Shown here: piece after piece, positions 33,817 through 42,386 of the stretch | Position numbering within the stretch: the stretch's first letter is position 1 | Layout of the letters: every line of letters begins with the position of its first letter | Source of the DNA: Sphaerospermopsis kisseleviana NIES-73 | Lineage (GTDB): Bacteria; Cyanobacteriota; Cyanobacteriia; Cyanobacteriales; Nostocaceae | Assembly (NCBI RefSeq): GCF_002368075.1 | Contig: NZ_AP018314.1 | Location: 226,382 to 268,886 of the forward strand | Length of the DNA stretch: 42,505 nucleotides | Direction of reading: 5' to 3' | Program-made: the position numbers and the translations under genes | Notes under the pieces: generated by a model | Told to the model about the DNA's origin: nothing | The model's database searches: none | The model's input: the letters and a program-made list of their open reading frames with translations, nothing else

Positions 33817-34967
33817 AGCGTATTGGTATAATTGGTGGTGGACAACTGGCCTGGATGATGGGGGATAGTTCCAAAAAACTAGGATTAGAATTAATAGTAC
33901 AAACTCCTAGCAAAAATGATCCCGCTGTATCTATTGCGAAGGATACCATTTTGGCCGCAGTTGATGATGCAGCAGCCACGGAAATTTTAGCTACAAAATG
34001 CGATGTCATCACCTTTGAAAATGAATTTGTTAACTTAGATGCTTTATCTTTGTTAGCGAAGAAAGGTGTTTGTTTCCGTCCCAGGTTAGCTGCTTTATCT
34101 CCTTTATTAGATAAATATCATCAACGTTGCTATTTTCAGGATTTAAAATTACCAGTTCCCCATTTTTTCGCTGTCGAAAAATCAGAAATTTCTGAAAATA
34201 TAGCTTCAAATATAGCTTCAAAAATAGAATATTTAGGGTTTCCTGTTGTTCTCAAAGCCAGACGACATGGTTATGATGGACAGGGAACTTTTATTATCCA
34301 TGATTTGGCTACTTTGTCAAAAGTAGTTAATGCCAGTAATACACAATTCTTAGTAGAAGCTTTTGTCCCTTTTACCAAAGAATTAGCTATAATTGCAGCG
34401 CGTTCTGTGACTGGGGAAATAGTCACTTATCCAGTGGTGGAAACCCAACAAGAACAACAAGTTTGTCGTCGAGTTATCGCACCAGCGGATATTACTTTTG
34501 AGCAAGCAGCAGAAGTTAATGCGATCGCTCATACAATATTAAATAGTTTAGATGTAGTCGGCGTGTTTGGCATTGAGTTATTTATCACCGCTGATGGTAA
34601 AATACTCATTAACGAAATTGCACCCAGAACTCATAACTCTGGTCATTTTTCCATAGATGCTTGTACAACTTCCCAGTTTGAACAACACCTGAGAGCAGTT
34701 GCTGGGTTATCTTTGAATGATACAAGTTTACATTGTGCTGGTGCTGTGATGGTTAACCTGCTAGGGTATGAAAAATCATACAGCGATTATGTACAGCAAA
34801 GACAAGAATTAGCAAATATTCCCCATGCTTACCTGCACTGGTACAGTAAAACCGAATCTCGTCCCGGTCGTAAACTTGGACATATCACAGTATTATTAGA
34901 ACAGCAAAACCGAGATGCTATAGAGTCCATCATTCAGAAGATAGAATCTATTTGGTATCCTGTTTAA
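33807..34967 (+). CDS. purK: N5-carboxyaminoimidazole ribonucleotide synthase
   Basis: ATP-grasp enzyme of 386 residues converting AIR, ATP and bicarbonate to N5-CAIR in purine synthesis. The N terminus IGIIGGGQLAWMMGDSSKKL is diagnostic. The ATP-grasp core includes FPVVLKARRHGYDGQGTF and VEAFVPFTKELAIIAARS, and the catalytic block EIAPRTHNSGHFSIDACTTS is intact. Length is typical. ATG 33807 lies within the end of the pentapeptide gene, with TTAGG just upstream. The 6S RNA gene follows in the same orientation. Confidence 0.97.
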   Translation: MSIKRIGIIGGGQLAWMMGDSSKKLGLELIVQTPSKNDPAVSIAKDTILAAVDDAAATEILATKCDVITFENEFVNLDALSLLAKKGVCFRPRLAALSPLLDKYHQRCYFQDLKLPVPHFFAVEKSEISENIASNIASKIEYLGFPVVLKARRHGYDGQGTFIIHDLATLSKVVNASNTQFLVEAFVPFTKELAIIAARSVTGEIVTYPVVETQQEQQVCRRVIAPADITFEQAAEVNAIAHTILNSLDVVGVFGIELFITADGKILINEIAPRTHNSGHFSIDACTTSQFEQHLRAVAGLSLNDTSLHCAGAVMVNLLGYEKSYSDYVQQRQELANIPHAYLHWYSKTESRPGRKLGHITVLLEQQNRDAIESIIQKIESIWYPV

Positions 34968-34971
34968 ATTG

Positions 34972-35033
34972 GTGACTAGGGACTGGGGACACTTCGACAA
35001 GCTCAGTGCATGGCTGGGGACTGGGGACTGGGA
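34972..35033. repeat. CTGGGGA array with an inserted repeat
   Basis: GGTGACTAGGGACTGGGGAC is interrupted by CTTCGACAAGCTCAGTGCAT (34989-35008) and then CTGGGGA units resume to 35031. The interruption is itself a dispersed repeat, similar to 6953-6972. Confidence 0.8.
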
Positions 35034-35110
35034 ATAGAGTAAAATAACCACCCATAACTGACAACTAAAAAATTTTTTCATTACCCTCTACACAAATCGG
35101 TTTTCACAGT

Positions 35111-35116
35111 TATAAT
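35111..35116 (+). promoter_or_regulatory. -10 box of the 6S RNA gene
   Basis: Perfect TATAAT, seven bases before the inferred 5' end of the RNA. No good -35 hexamer at 17 bases (CTACAC there). Confidence 0.6.
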
Positions 35117-35122
35117 GAATTA

Positions 35123-35310
35123 GTTACACTACGACGTTGGTGACTGCCCTCAAGTTTTTTGATCTATGTCTTTAACGAAAAGGGAACCAATTCGTTCTTG
35201 TGGCAGTAAACCGAGCTTGCACTCGGAAACTTTAAACAAGCAACACCCGTTCCCACCTGGTTTACCCAGGTCATAAACTTAGGTAAAACGGCGTTGTGGT
35301 GAACTTAAAC
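35123..35310 (+). ncRNA. ssrS: 6S RNA
   Basis: RNA of about 188 nt that binds RNA polymerase holoenzyme and mimics an open promoter. The ends form a closing stem: CACTACGACG at 35127-35136 pairs with CGTTGTGGTG at 35292-35301 (10 bp with two G-U pairs), extended outward by AGTT/AACT. The interior has the conserved cyanobacterial-looking segment GGCAGTAAACCGAGCTTGCA and the local hairpin CCGAGCTTGCACTCGG. The transcript size, the TATAAT box and the position just downstream of purK, the known neighbourhood of cyanobacterial 6S (ssaA), all agree. The inverted repeat AGTTTTTAAAAACT at 35311-35324 may be its terminator. Ends are estimates. Confidence 0.87.
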
Positions 35311-35336
35311 AGTTTTTAAAAACTAAAAACATTTCC

Positions 35337-35368
35337 GATCCCCAACTTATTCAAGAAGTCGGGGATCT
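35337..35368. terminator. GATCCCC hairpin between 6S RNA and rsmH
   Basis: GATCCCCAACTT pairs with AAGTCGGGGATC (one mismatch), followed by TTATTATTT. It is the same palindrome as at 7101-7133. It lies between convergent genes and could serve either as terminator or as a dispersed repeat. Confidence 0.6.
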
Positions 35369-35436
35369 TATTATTTATTATTATCATAACGGGCAAGATG
35401 CCCGTACCACAAGATTTTTACCACAAGATTTTTATT

Positions 35437-36348
35437 TTACTCACCTGCTGGGTTTTTTCTTTCTGCTATTCTCAACTTAGCAGAACGAGAACGCGGGTTA
35501 TTTTTTATTTCCTCTTCTGTTGCAATAATCGGTTTTTTAGTTAAAACTCTTAATAACTCCGAGTTTCTTAAACCGTGTTTAACTATTCTATCCTCTAAAC
35601 TGTGAAAACTGATAATGGCAATTTTACCACCAGTAACCAGCGCGTGAGGTGCTTTTTCTATCAAAGTTTCCAATACTTTTAACTCATCATTAACCGCAAT
35701 TCTTAAAGATTGAAAAACGCGAGTTGCAGGATGTATTCTTCCATGTCGATATTTAGGAGGAACAGAATAAAAAATTGCATCTGCTAATTCTGTAGTAGTT
35801 TGAAAAGGACGCTTTTCGATAATTCTCTTCGCTATTTTCCTAGAAAGTCTTTCTTCACCATATTTAAAAAATATATCCGCTAATTCTTGTTCATCCCATT
35901 CATTAATTATATCAGCAGCAGTTAAAGACTGTTGTTGATTCATTCGCATATCTAAATTAGCAGTATTTCTAAAACTAAAACCCCTTTCTGGGTTATCCAA
36001 ATGATAGGAACTCACGCCCAAATCTGCTAAAATGCCATCATAAGTGTTTGCAGGAAATTGAAAATTAGCAAAATTGCTATGAATAAAATTCACCCTATTT
36101 CCAAACTCTGCTAAATTCTCCTGTGCAGCTTTTAAAGCATCCAAATCTTGATCAACTGCGGTAATTTTTGTGTTTTCAGCACTTTCTAATATTAACCGAC
36201 TGTGGCCACCACCACCGACAGTTAAATCTAAATAATTTCCACCTGGTTGAATATTTAAACCTGTAATTACTTCCTGACTTAAAACAGGAATATGGGAAAA
36301 AGTAAATTCATCTAAATCTATGGGGGTTTGTAAATCTGATGTATTCAT
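35437..36348 (-). CDS. rsmH: 16S rRNA (cytosine-1402-N4) methyltransferase
   Basis: MraW/RsmH protein of 303 residues that methylates C1402 in the ribosomal P site. [13 protein letters not shown] at the start, the SAM motif [12 protein letters not shown] (about 40-51), [18 protein letters not shown] (about 110-128), and [12 protein letters not shown] with [16 protein letters not shown] are canonical. Length is normal. Unlike in many bacteria there is no dcw cluster around it, as usual in cyanobacteria. Confidence 0.97.
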   Translation of the reverse strand: MNTSDLQTPIDLDEFTFSHIPVLSQEVITGLNIQPGGNYLDLTVGGGGHSRLILESAENTKITAVDQDLDALKAAQENLAEFGNRVNFIHSNFANFQFPANTYDGILADLGVSSYHLDNPERGFSFRNTANLDMRMNQQQSLTAADIINEWDEQELADIFFKYGEERLSRKIAKRIIEKRPFQTTTELADAIFYSVPPKYRHGRIHPATRVFQSLRIAVNDELKVLETLIEKAPHALVTGGKIAIISFHSLEDRIVKHGLRNSELLRVLTKKPIIATEEEIKNNPRSRSAKLRIAERKNPAGE

Positions 36349-36419
36349 TAATTTATTAAAGTGATGATTATTATTTGACGTAAAATCATTAATAATTAAA
36401 CGCAGATAATTTAATTCTC

Positions 36420-36650
36420 CTAAGAAGCCAGTTTAGTGTTAATAAAACTAAAAATCCTTTCTAATTCTAATAAACCAGCTAGTTCTGCTTTTTCATCAGA
36501 ATTTAGTAAATTTTCTTTATTCTTTTCTAAAAGTTCTTCTAAACGAACTTGTAAATCTTCTGTAAAAGAAAAAGGACGAAATTGATCTGCAAGATTCAGG
36601 TTTATTCCATTGGGTAGCCAAGATGAAGGATTTTTCATTAATTCTTGCAT
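36420..36650 (-). CDS. Small conserved-looking helical protein
   Basis: Protein of 76 residues. The second half ([20 protein letters not shown], then [19 protein letters not shown]) is a helical hairpin of a kind I associate with small cyanobacterial proteins sometimes paired with toxins, but no toxin gene is adjacent. ATG 36650 or the internal ATG at 36638 could start it. It lies 71 bases upstream of rsmH on the same strand. Confidence 0.7.
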   Translation of the reverse strand: MQELMKNPSSWLPNGINLNLADQFRPFSFTEDLQVRLEELLEKNKENLLNSDEKAELAGLLELERIFSFINTKLAS

Positions 36651-36896
36651 AAATTATGTCCCACCTTGATGTTTTTATTTCGCGTAGGCAGATTTGTTTT
36701 GATTGACAATCTCATTCTAACGTAAAACTACCGTATTTATCAATAATTTTATCAACATCTTCCATAATCTTAATAGTCTCCGACATGATAGTTAGTAGGG
36801 TGCGTTAGTGATAACGTAACGCACCAACTTGAGTTATAAAAATTTTCTGAATAAACCCATCAAATTGTATCACCACCTGATTTATTCATCCAATGT

Positions 36897-37682
36897 CTAT
36901 TTATTATTTTGCTTTGTAATTGCTTGTTTTACCGCCTCGATATCTAACTCAAGTATACGCGCAATTTGTTCTAGATTTAGCCCCTCATTTAACAGTTTAG
37001 GAATAGTTTTTAACTTAGTTTCCAACTCTGTTTCTTCTTTTACTTCTTGATAAAATCGGGTTTGTTGCCATTCTGTTAATCCAAACATTGCTTCTAACTC
37101 CTGACGGCTATAGGATGAGAATTTGTAAACTAACATTCTTTCTACTAATTCTAAAAGATTTCGACCCTTGGCCGCATCTGCTTTATTCACCAAATTGATT
37201 AAACTTTTTGCTTGTTGGATAGCTTCCTCTTCAGGAGCAACTACTAATTTAATAATTTCTAAACCTATTGAAGATGATGTATCAACTATTTCATCTAAAT
37301 AAATGACATGGATTAGTCCAGCAGTGAGTAAACTTTGATATGCTAAAGGTATTCCCGGATCAAGATCCCGATTTGCCCATAATACAACTGCTTGCCATGT
37401 TCTTTGAGGTTTATATTGGTTTAAGTAAAGAAACGTTTCGGTAATTAATCGCCAGTATAAATTATCATCACTTTGGAATTGTACTTCTACAAAATAAATC
37501 GGATCTTGTGGATATTCTGATTTGGGTAAAAATAAGCCATCTATTCGTCGCGCTAATTCTTTGATTTCCACAGAGGAAAATTCGTAGTGTAAAGCTAGTG
37601 TAGGTGACTGTTCTAGTAGTTCAAATAAAACACTAGGCATATTTTGCAGTAATGTGTAAAATATCGTGTGCAATTTGTCCAA
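36897..37682 (-). CDS. DUF2887/Rpn-like PD-(D/E)xK nuclease-family protein
   Basis: Protein of about 261 residues. The N-terminal domain carries RRIDGLFLP (Asp) and IYFVEVQFQ (Glu-x-Gln), a PD-(D/E)xK nuclease core with Gln in place of Lys, preceded by TIFYTLLQNMPSVLFELLEQ as in DUF2887. A short C-terminal helical part (LLNEGLNLEQIARILELDIE) follows. Proteins of this group are often labelled transposase-like and are very abundant in cyanobacteria. No ATG precedes the conserved start; translation must begin at TTG 37682 or 37673, inside the 3' end of the restriction-enzyme remnant with which it overlaps by 50 bases. Confidence 0.82.
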   Translation of the reverse strand: MDKLHTIFYTLLQNMPSVLFELLEQSPTLALHYEFSSVEIKELARRIDGLFLPKSEYPQDPIYFVEVQFQSDDNLYWRLITETFLYLNQYKPQRTWQAVVLWANRDLDPGIPLAYQSLLTAGLIHVIYLDEIVDTSSSIGLEIIKLVVAPEEEAIQQAKSLINLVNKADAAKGRNLLELVERMLVYKFSSYSRQELEAMFGLTEWQQTRFYQEVKEETELETKLKTIPKLLNEGLNLEQIARILELDIEAVKQAITKQNNK

Positions 37683-38433
37683 AAATACTTCTTAAAAAAG
37701 GATTAGTTTTTGGTAACTTAAAAGCTGCCGTTTCCCGTGAAAAAGTCTGCACATTACCAGTATTACATCTTGCTGCAAACAAACCATAACAAATAGTTTG
37801 AGCATACATATCCGCAAACTGTTCACCAGTTAAACCCTTAATTAACACCCGTTCAAAAGATTCTAACTGTTGACGTAACATACCCCCCTGATCATCATCA
37901 TTTAACGCCGTCTTAATTGCATCCCTAATTAATTGAGCTAAACCAGCCATCCGTTTAGCTAAATCCTTCGGTGTAGTAATTTGGGGAACTTTAGTTAATA
38001 GAAACTGCCGGAAAAGTTGCTCAACTTCATTAATACCATGATCATCAATTTTAATTGTTTTTCTTTTATAAATACTTCCCAAAGAAGCAGATAACCTTAA
38101 CTCACCTTGGACATACCAACGAAATTCTAAATAATCAGTTAAAATCAAATTACCTAAAGCATCAAAATAACGTGCCATTTGGGAAGTTTTCACAACCTTA
38201 TTCAGAGAAACGCCAATATCCTTAGCCTCAATATGACCAACTTCCAAAACACCGTTTTTTACCACAAAATCAGGCGCACCGCAAGCAATACGTTTAGGTT
38301 CATTAATAGCTTGAATCCCCGAATCCAAAGACTCAATTAACTTCTTCAAAGCAGGACGATAACTATGCTCAGTAGCATTTTGAGATTGATAAACCTGACT
38401 AACTTCTTGAATATAAACCTGTAAATAATTCAT
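37633..38433 (-). pseudogene. N-terminal remnant of a type ISP/IIG-like restriction-modification enzyme
   Basis: Frame of 266 residues. It contains GAPDFVVKNGVLEVGHIEAK, a PD-(D/E)xK nuclease motif (D, E-x-K), then FFRQFLL-type helical linker sequence and MYAQTICYGLFAARC, which normally leads into the N-6 adenine methyltransferase domain. Full-length relatives with this N terminus are many hundreds of residues longer. Here the frame ends shortly after KTNPFLRSIFGQIAHDIL, and the methyltransferase and target-recognition parts are missing. The end runs into the DUF2887 gene. No matching methylase is in the window, so it is probably non-functional. Confidence 0.7.
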
Positions 38434-38813
38434 AATAAAAACTCTTGCTTCTCTCTCTGCGACTCTGCGCCTCTGCGTGAGCCATAAAAATTAATTAGCC
38501 CAACGATAAAATAAATATATCTCAAACCCAGCAAAACCACCCAAACCTTAATAAAACTTAGACACAAACAACACCACCCGTCAAAAATTCCCCCCACCCC
38601 ACAACCAAAGAGAAAATAAAAAAACCAGACTCACAATCCCTTGAATCGCCAGATCCCTATAATAATTGAAGAAGCAAGACAAAATAAAACATCAAGTACA
38701 ACTCCAAACCTGCTATCCTGACAAGCTGAAAATTAGCAGATGCAGTAAATTGTATCTGGTTAGCATCTTGGTGGTTCAATACAAACTGTTGACAACGGGA
38801 GAACACCACATCT
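38434..38813. other. Upstream region of ndhH
   Basis: CTCTGCGACTCTGCGCCTCT (38454-38473) is a dispersed repeat also found at 13991. TATAAT at 38658-38663 is a possible -10 box 150 bases before ndhH, without a good -35. No gene. Confidence 0.4.
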
Positions 38814-39998
38814 ATGAGTAGAATAGAAACCCGCACTGAACCAATGGTGCTAAACATGGGTCCTCACCACCCTTCAATGCACGGGGTTCTGAGATTAATT
38901 ATGACCTTAGACGGTGAAGATGTCGTTGACTGTGAACCAGTCATTGGTTATCTACACCGGGGGATGGAAAAAATAGCTGAAAACCGTTCCACCGTTATGT
39001 ATGTTCCCTATGTTAGCCGTTGGGACTACGCAGCGGGGATGTTTAACGAAGCGGTGACAGTCAATGCACCAGAAAAATTAGCAGGTATTACAGTTCCCAA
39101 ACGCGCTAGTTACATCCGTGTAATTATGCTGGAACTAAACCGCATCGCTAACCACTTATTATGGTTTGGTCCCTTCCTTGCAGACGTAGGCGCTCAAACT
39201 CCCTTCTTCTACCAATTCCGGGAACGGGAAATGATTTATGATCTGTGGGAAGCGGCTACAGGTTATCGCATGGTAAATAACAACTATTTCCGTGTGGGTG
39301 GTGTAGCTGTTGATTTACCTTATGGTTGGGTAGATAAGTGTGAAGAGTTCTGTGATTACTTCCTCCCCAAAGTTGACGAATATGAACGCTTAGTTACCAA
39401 TAACCCTATTTTCCGCCGTCGTATCGAAGGTATTGGGACTATTACCCGTGAAGAAGCGATTAACTGGGGTCTTTCTGGTCCAATGTTACGCGGTTCTGGG
39501 GTGAAGTGGGATTTGCGGAAAGTTGACCATTATGAATGTTACGATGATTTCGACTGGGATGTACAGTGGGAAACCGTAGGTGATTGTCTCGCTCGTTACA
39601 TGGTGCGGATGCGGGAAATGCGGGAATCTGTAAAAATCATCAAACAAGCTATCAAAGGTTTACCCGGTGGTCCCTATGAAAACCTGGAAGCTAAACGAAT
39701 GATGGCTGGTCCAAAGTCAGAATGGGATGCGTTTGATTATCAGTATGTTGCTAAAAAAGTTGCTCCCACCTTCAAAATTCCCTCTGGTGAAATTTACTCC
39801 CGTGTAGAAAGCGGTAAAGGTGAACTGGGAATTTATTTGGTAGGTGATAATAATGTCTTCCCCTGGCGGTGGAAAATTCGCCCCGCAGACTTCAATAACC
39901 TGCAAATTCTCCCCTCTTTGTTACGTGGTGTGAAGGTAGCAGATGTTGTGGTTATTCTCGGTAGTATTGACGTAATTATGGGTTCTGTGGATAGATAA
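38814..39998 (+). CDS. ndhH: NAD(P)H-quinone oxidoreductase subunit H
   Basis: Subunit of NDH-1, the thylakoid complex taking electrons from ferredoxin to plastoquinone in respiration and cyclic flow; counterpart of mitochondrial NDUFS2 and bacterial NuoD. The 394 residues are the standard length. [20 protein letters not shown] (14-33) with the quinone-site His, [14 protein letters not shown], and the C-terminal [20 protein letters not shown] ending IMGSVDR are all canonical. R27 in HGVLRL is in the region that aligns with the methylated Arg of NDUFS2. GGGAG lies 12 bases before ATG 38814. A strong terminator follows. Confidence 0.98.
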   Translation: MSRIETRTEPMVLNMGPHHPSMHGVLRLIMTLDGEDVVDCEPVIGYLHRGMEKIAENRSTVMYVPYVSRWDYAAGMFNEAVTVNAPEKLAGITVPKRASYIRVIMLELNRIANHLLWFGPFLADVGAQTPFFYQFREREMIYDLWEAATGYRMVNNNYFRVGGVAVDLPYGWVDKCEEFCDYFLPKVDEYERLVTNNPIFRRRIEGIGTITREEAINWGLSGPMLRGSGVKWDLRKVDHYECYDDFDWDVQWETVGDCLARYMVRMREMRESVKIIKQAIKGLPGGPYENLEAKRMMAGPKSEWDAFDYQYVAKKVAPTFKIPSGEIYSRVESGKGELGIYLVGDNNVFPWRWKIRPADFNNLQILPSLLRGVKVADVVVILGSIDVIMGSVDR

Positions 39999-40040
39999 GC
40001 TTTCCCATTACGTCATAGATAGTTTGATATTTATTTTATA

Positions 40041-40077
40041 TATAGAGGTGTGTTTTATTGCATCTCTATATTTTTTT
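40041..40077 (+). terminator. Terminator of ndhH
   Basis: TATAGAGGTG pairs with CATCTCTATA (one G-U) around a 10-base loop and is followed directly by TTTTTTT. Confidence 0.85.
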
Positions 40078-40355
40078 ATCTATATTTTTTTATCTCTAAA
40101 TATTAAGAAATTTAAAGTTTTACAAAAAATAATAACTTAACATTTCAAATAATGAAAAAATGTTTTGTTTCTTAATAAATTTTCATTTTTCAACAAAAAT
40201 ATTTGTTGATTTTAATGTTTTGCAAAAAATATCTAAGTAGGAGAATTTATGATTATAAAAATTCTTGAATTTGTAAATTAATTATTTTCTCTCAACTTGC
40301 TGATAAGCTACTATATAAATCAACACAATTTTTATGTAGTTTTTACCTGAAACCT
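40078..40355. other. AT-rich upstream region of the GAF gene
   Basis: Very AT-rich. An ideal AGGAG at 40239-40243 precedes ATG 40249, which opens a frame of only 10 codons (MIIKILEFVN, stop at 40279-40281). This may be a leader peptide or the relic of an older start; it is not in frame with the GAF gene. Confidence 0.4.
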
Positions 40356-40910
40356 GTGCAAATTCATTCTCAAGCTCAATTTGAAAGTATTCAAAATCAA
40401 CATCAGCACCAACAACATATTGAAAAAGGTTTACAAACTCTACTGGATCGTCTGATAAAAAAGATTAATCGAGATAATTTAATCCGCAAAACCATACATC
40501 AAATTAGAGAAGCTTTACAGGTTGACCGCGTAGTTATTTATTACTTCTACGAGCAATGGCACGGTCAAGTAACATTTGAATCTTTAATTTCAAAAAAATT
40601 ATCAATTTTAGGTTCAAAGGGAGCAGATAATTGCTTTAATAATGAATATGCGACCTTGTATTTAGATGGAAGAATCAGAGCGATCGCTGATATTGAATTA
40701 GAACCTATTCATCCTTGTCATCAAGATTTTCTGCGTAGTATCCAAGTACGTGCTAACTTAGTTGTACCAATTGTTATCCCTAGAGGTTTATGGGGTTTGC
40801 TGGTAGCTCATCAATGCCATAATTCTCGTGTATGGTCAAAAGCAGATATTGAAATTATGCAAAAAGGGGCGCAAACTTTAGCAACAAACTCTAAGATTTT
40901 AGAGAGTTAA
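40356..40910 (+). CDS. Stand-alone GAF-domain protein with bilin-type Cys-His pair
   Basis: Protein of 184 residues: a Gln/His-rich N-terminal helix, then one GAF domain (about 38-182). It aligns by eye with phytochrome-like and cyanobacteriochrome GAF domains: DRVVIYYFYEQWHGQVTFES, GRIRAIADIELE, then CHQDFLRSIQVRANLVVPI where C121-H122 occupies the chromophore-Cys position, and GLWGLLVAHQCHNSRVWSKA. No kinase, GGDEF or other output domain is attached. A bilin may be bound, or the domain may only sense a small ligand. The start is GTG 40356 with no Shine-Dalgarno; the frame stays open upstream, so the true start is uncertain. Confidence 0.85.
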   Translation: MQIHSQAQFESIQNQHQHQQHIEKGLQTLLDRLIKKINRDNLIRKTIHQIREALQVDRVVIYYFYEQWHGQVTFESLISKKLSILGSKGADNCFNNEYATLYLDGRIRAIADIELEPIHPCHQDFLRSIQVRANLVVPIVIPRGLWGLLVAHQCHNSRVWSKADIEIMQKGAQTLATNSKILES

Positions 40911-40934
40911 AGAAAGTTAAATTTTTGATTTTTT

Positions 40935-42188
40935 ATGGATTCTAACCCCGCATTGTATCAAACTATAGCCAGTCACATTCTCACCAGTCCCCAAAAACGC
41001 ATTACCTTTGCTGAGTACATGGACATGGTGTTATATCACCCAGACCAAGGCTATTATTCCAGTAATGCAGTTAACATAGGTTTTCAAGGTGGTGATTTTT
41101 TTACCTCATCGAGTTTATGTGATGATTTTGGTGAATTACTGGCTGTTCAATTTTACCAAATGTGGGAAAATTTAGATAGACCAAAATCTTTTGATCTGGT
41201 AGAAATGGGAGCAGGAATAGGTGTTTTAGCTTCCCAAATTCTCAATTATCTAAAAATTAATTATTCAGACTTTTTTGATGTCATAGAATATATTATTATT
41301 GAGAAATCACCCAGTTTAAGACAGGAACAACAACAAAAATTACAGGAATTTTCTGTGCGCTGGTTAAACTTAGAAGAAATCACACCTAACTCAATCATAG
41401 GTTGCTTTTTTTCTAATGAATTAATTGATGCTTTTCCTGTGCATCAGTTCACCATAGCAGAGGGAAAACTGCAAGAAATTTATGTAACTACATCCCAAGA
41501 CCTAACCCCCCAACCGCCTTCCCTACAAGAGAAGGGGGATAACAATAATTTCCCTCATCTTGTAGGAGAGGGGTTAGGGAAAAAGTCAAATATTGAATTT
41601 ATCGAAGTTGTTGGGGAAGCATCCACACCGCAGTTAGCAGAATATTTGCAGTTAGTGGGGATTGACATCAGCCAAAATGCTTATGAAGAAGGTTATCGCA
41701 GTGAAATTAATTTAGCCGCTTTGGACTGGTTGAGTATAGTGGCTGACTGCTTGCAACGCGGGTATGTGCTAACAATTGATTATGGCTACCCTGCAAGTCG
41801 TTATTTTCATCCCAGGCGATCGCAAGGAACTCTACAGTGCTACTACCAACACCGACATCATAATAACCCATACATCAACATTGGAAAACAAGATATTACC
41901 GCCCATGTTGACTTTACAGCTTTAGAAAGATGGGGAAAAAGATGCGGTTTAAATCAAGTGGGTTGGACACAACAAGGTTTATTTTTGATGGCTTTAGGTT
42001 TAGGAGAAAGAATAGCCGCCCTTTCCTATCAACAACAGTCTATTTCACAACTACTCAAACGCCGGGAAGCACTACACCAACTCATCTCCCCAGAAGGACT
42101 AGGTAACTTTGGGGTTCTCGTGCAAAGCAAAGGATTGACAGAAACAGAAACTAGGCGATCGCTCCAAGGACTAACTATACCAGAGTAG
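40935..42188 (+). CDS. MidA/NDUFAF7-family SAM-dependent methyltransferase
   Basis: Class I methyltransferase of 417 residues (COG1565/DUF185). The N-terminal ITFAEYMDMVLYHPDQGYYS and GGDFFTSSSLCDDFGELLAV are diagnostic, the SAM motif LVEMGAGIGVLASQIL follows near 92-107, and SNELIDAFPVHQF (about 160) is the family's catalytic-face block. Mitochondrial NDUFAF7 dimethylates an Arg of NDUFS2, the counterpart of NdhH, whose gene lies just upstream here. Residues about 190-216 (DLTPQPPSLQEKG...LVGEGLGKKS) come from a dispersed DNA repeat inserted in frame, absent from the family core. The start follows the GAF gene by 24 bases, so the two are probably co-transcribed. Confidence 0.92.
   Translation: MDSNPALYQTIASHILTSPQKRITFAEYMDMVLYHPDQGYYSSNAVNIGFQGGDFFTSSSLCDDFGELLAVQFYQMWENLDRPKSFDLVEMGAGIGVLASQILNYLKINYSDFFDVIEYIIIEKSPSLRQEQQQKLQEFSVRWLNLEEITPNSIIGCFFSNELIDAFPVHQFTIAEGKLQEIYVTTSQDLTPQPPSLQEKGDNNNFPHLVGEGLGKKSNIEFIEVVGEASTPQLAEYLQLVGIDISQNAYEEGYRSEINLAALDWLSIVADCLQRGYVLTIDYGYPASRYFHPRRSQGTLQCYYQHRHHNNPYINIGKQDITAHVDFTALERWGKRCGLNQVGWTQQGLFLMALGLGERIAALSYQQQSISQLLKRREALHQLISPEGLGNFGVLVQSKGLTETETRRSLQGLTIPE
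41501..41580. repeat. In-frame palindromic repeat inside the methyltransferase gene
   Basis: CCTAACCCC at 41501-41509 faces GGGGTTAGG at 41571-41579, with a second inverted pair inside (CTACAAGA at 41523-41530 against TCTTGTAG at 41558-41565). It encodes a PPSLQEKG-type peptide that I know from many cyanobacterial proteins as translated repeat sequence. Confidence 0.8.
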
Positions 42189-42204
42189 AGGGGATTGGTG
42201 ATTC

Positions 42205-42275
42205 AATTTTGGATTTTGGATTTTGGATTTTGGATTGTTTTTCTTAACTCCAATCTAAAATCTAAAATCTAAAAT
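42205..42275. repeat. Heptamer inverted-array element with conserved core
   Basis: ATTTTGG units (42207-42233), core GGATTGTTTTTCTTAACTCC, then CTAAAAT units (42254-42275). It is the fourth copy of the composite element, in the same orientation as 5612-5693. Confidence 0.88.
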
Positions 42276-42386
42276 TATCCTGACTCCTGACATTAAAACT
42301 ATATTTGGTGAATCCTGATATCCGTCTTTCTTGGACTAGGATAACAGTGATTACTTCAAGTTAAAAACCTTGGCAAAGAAACAACT

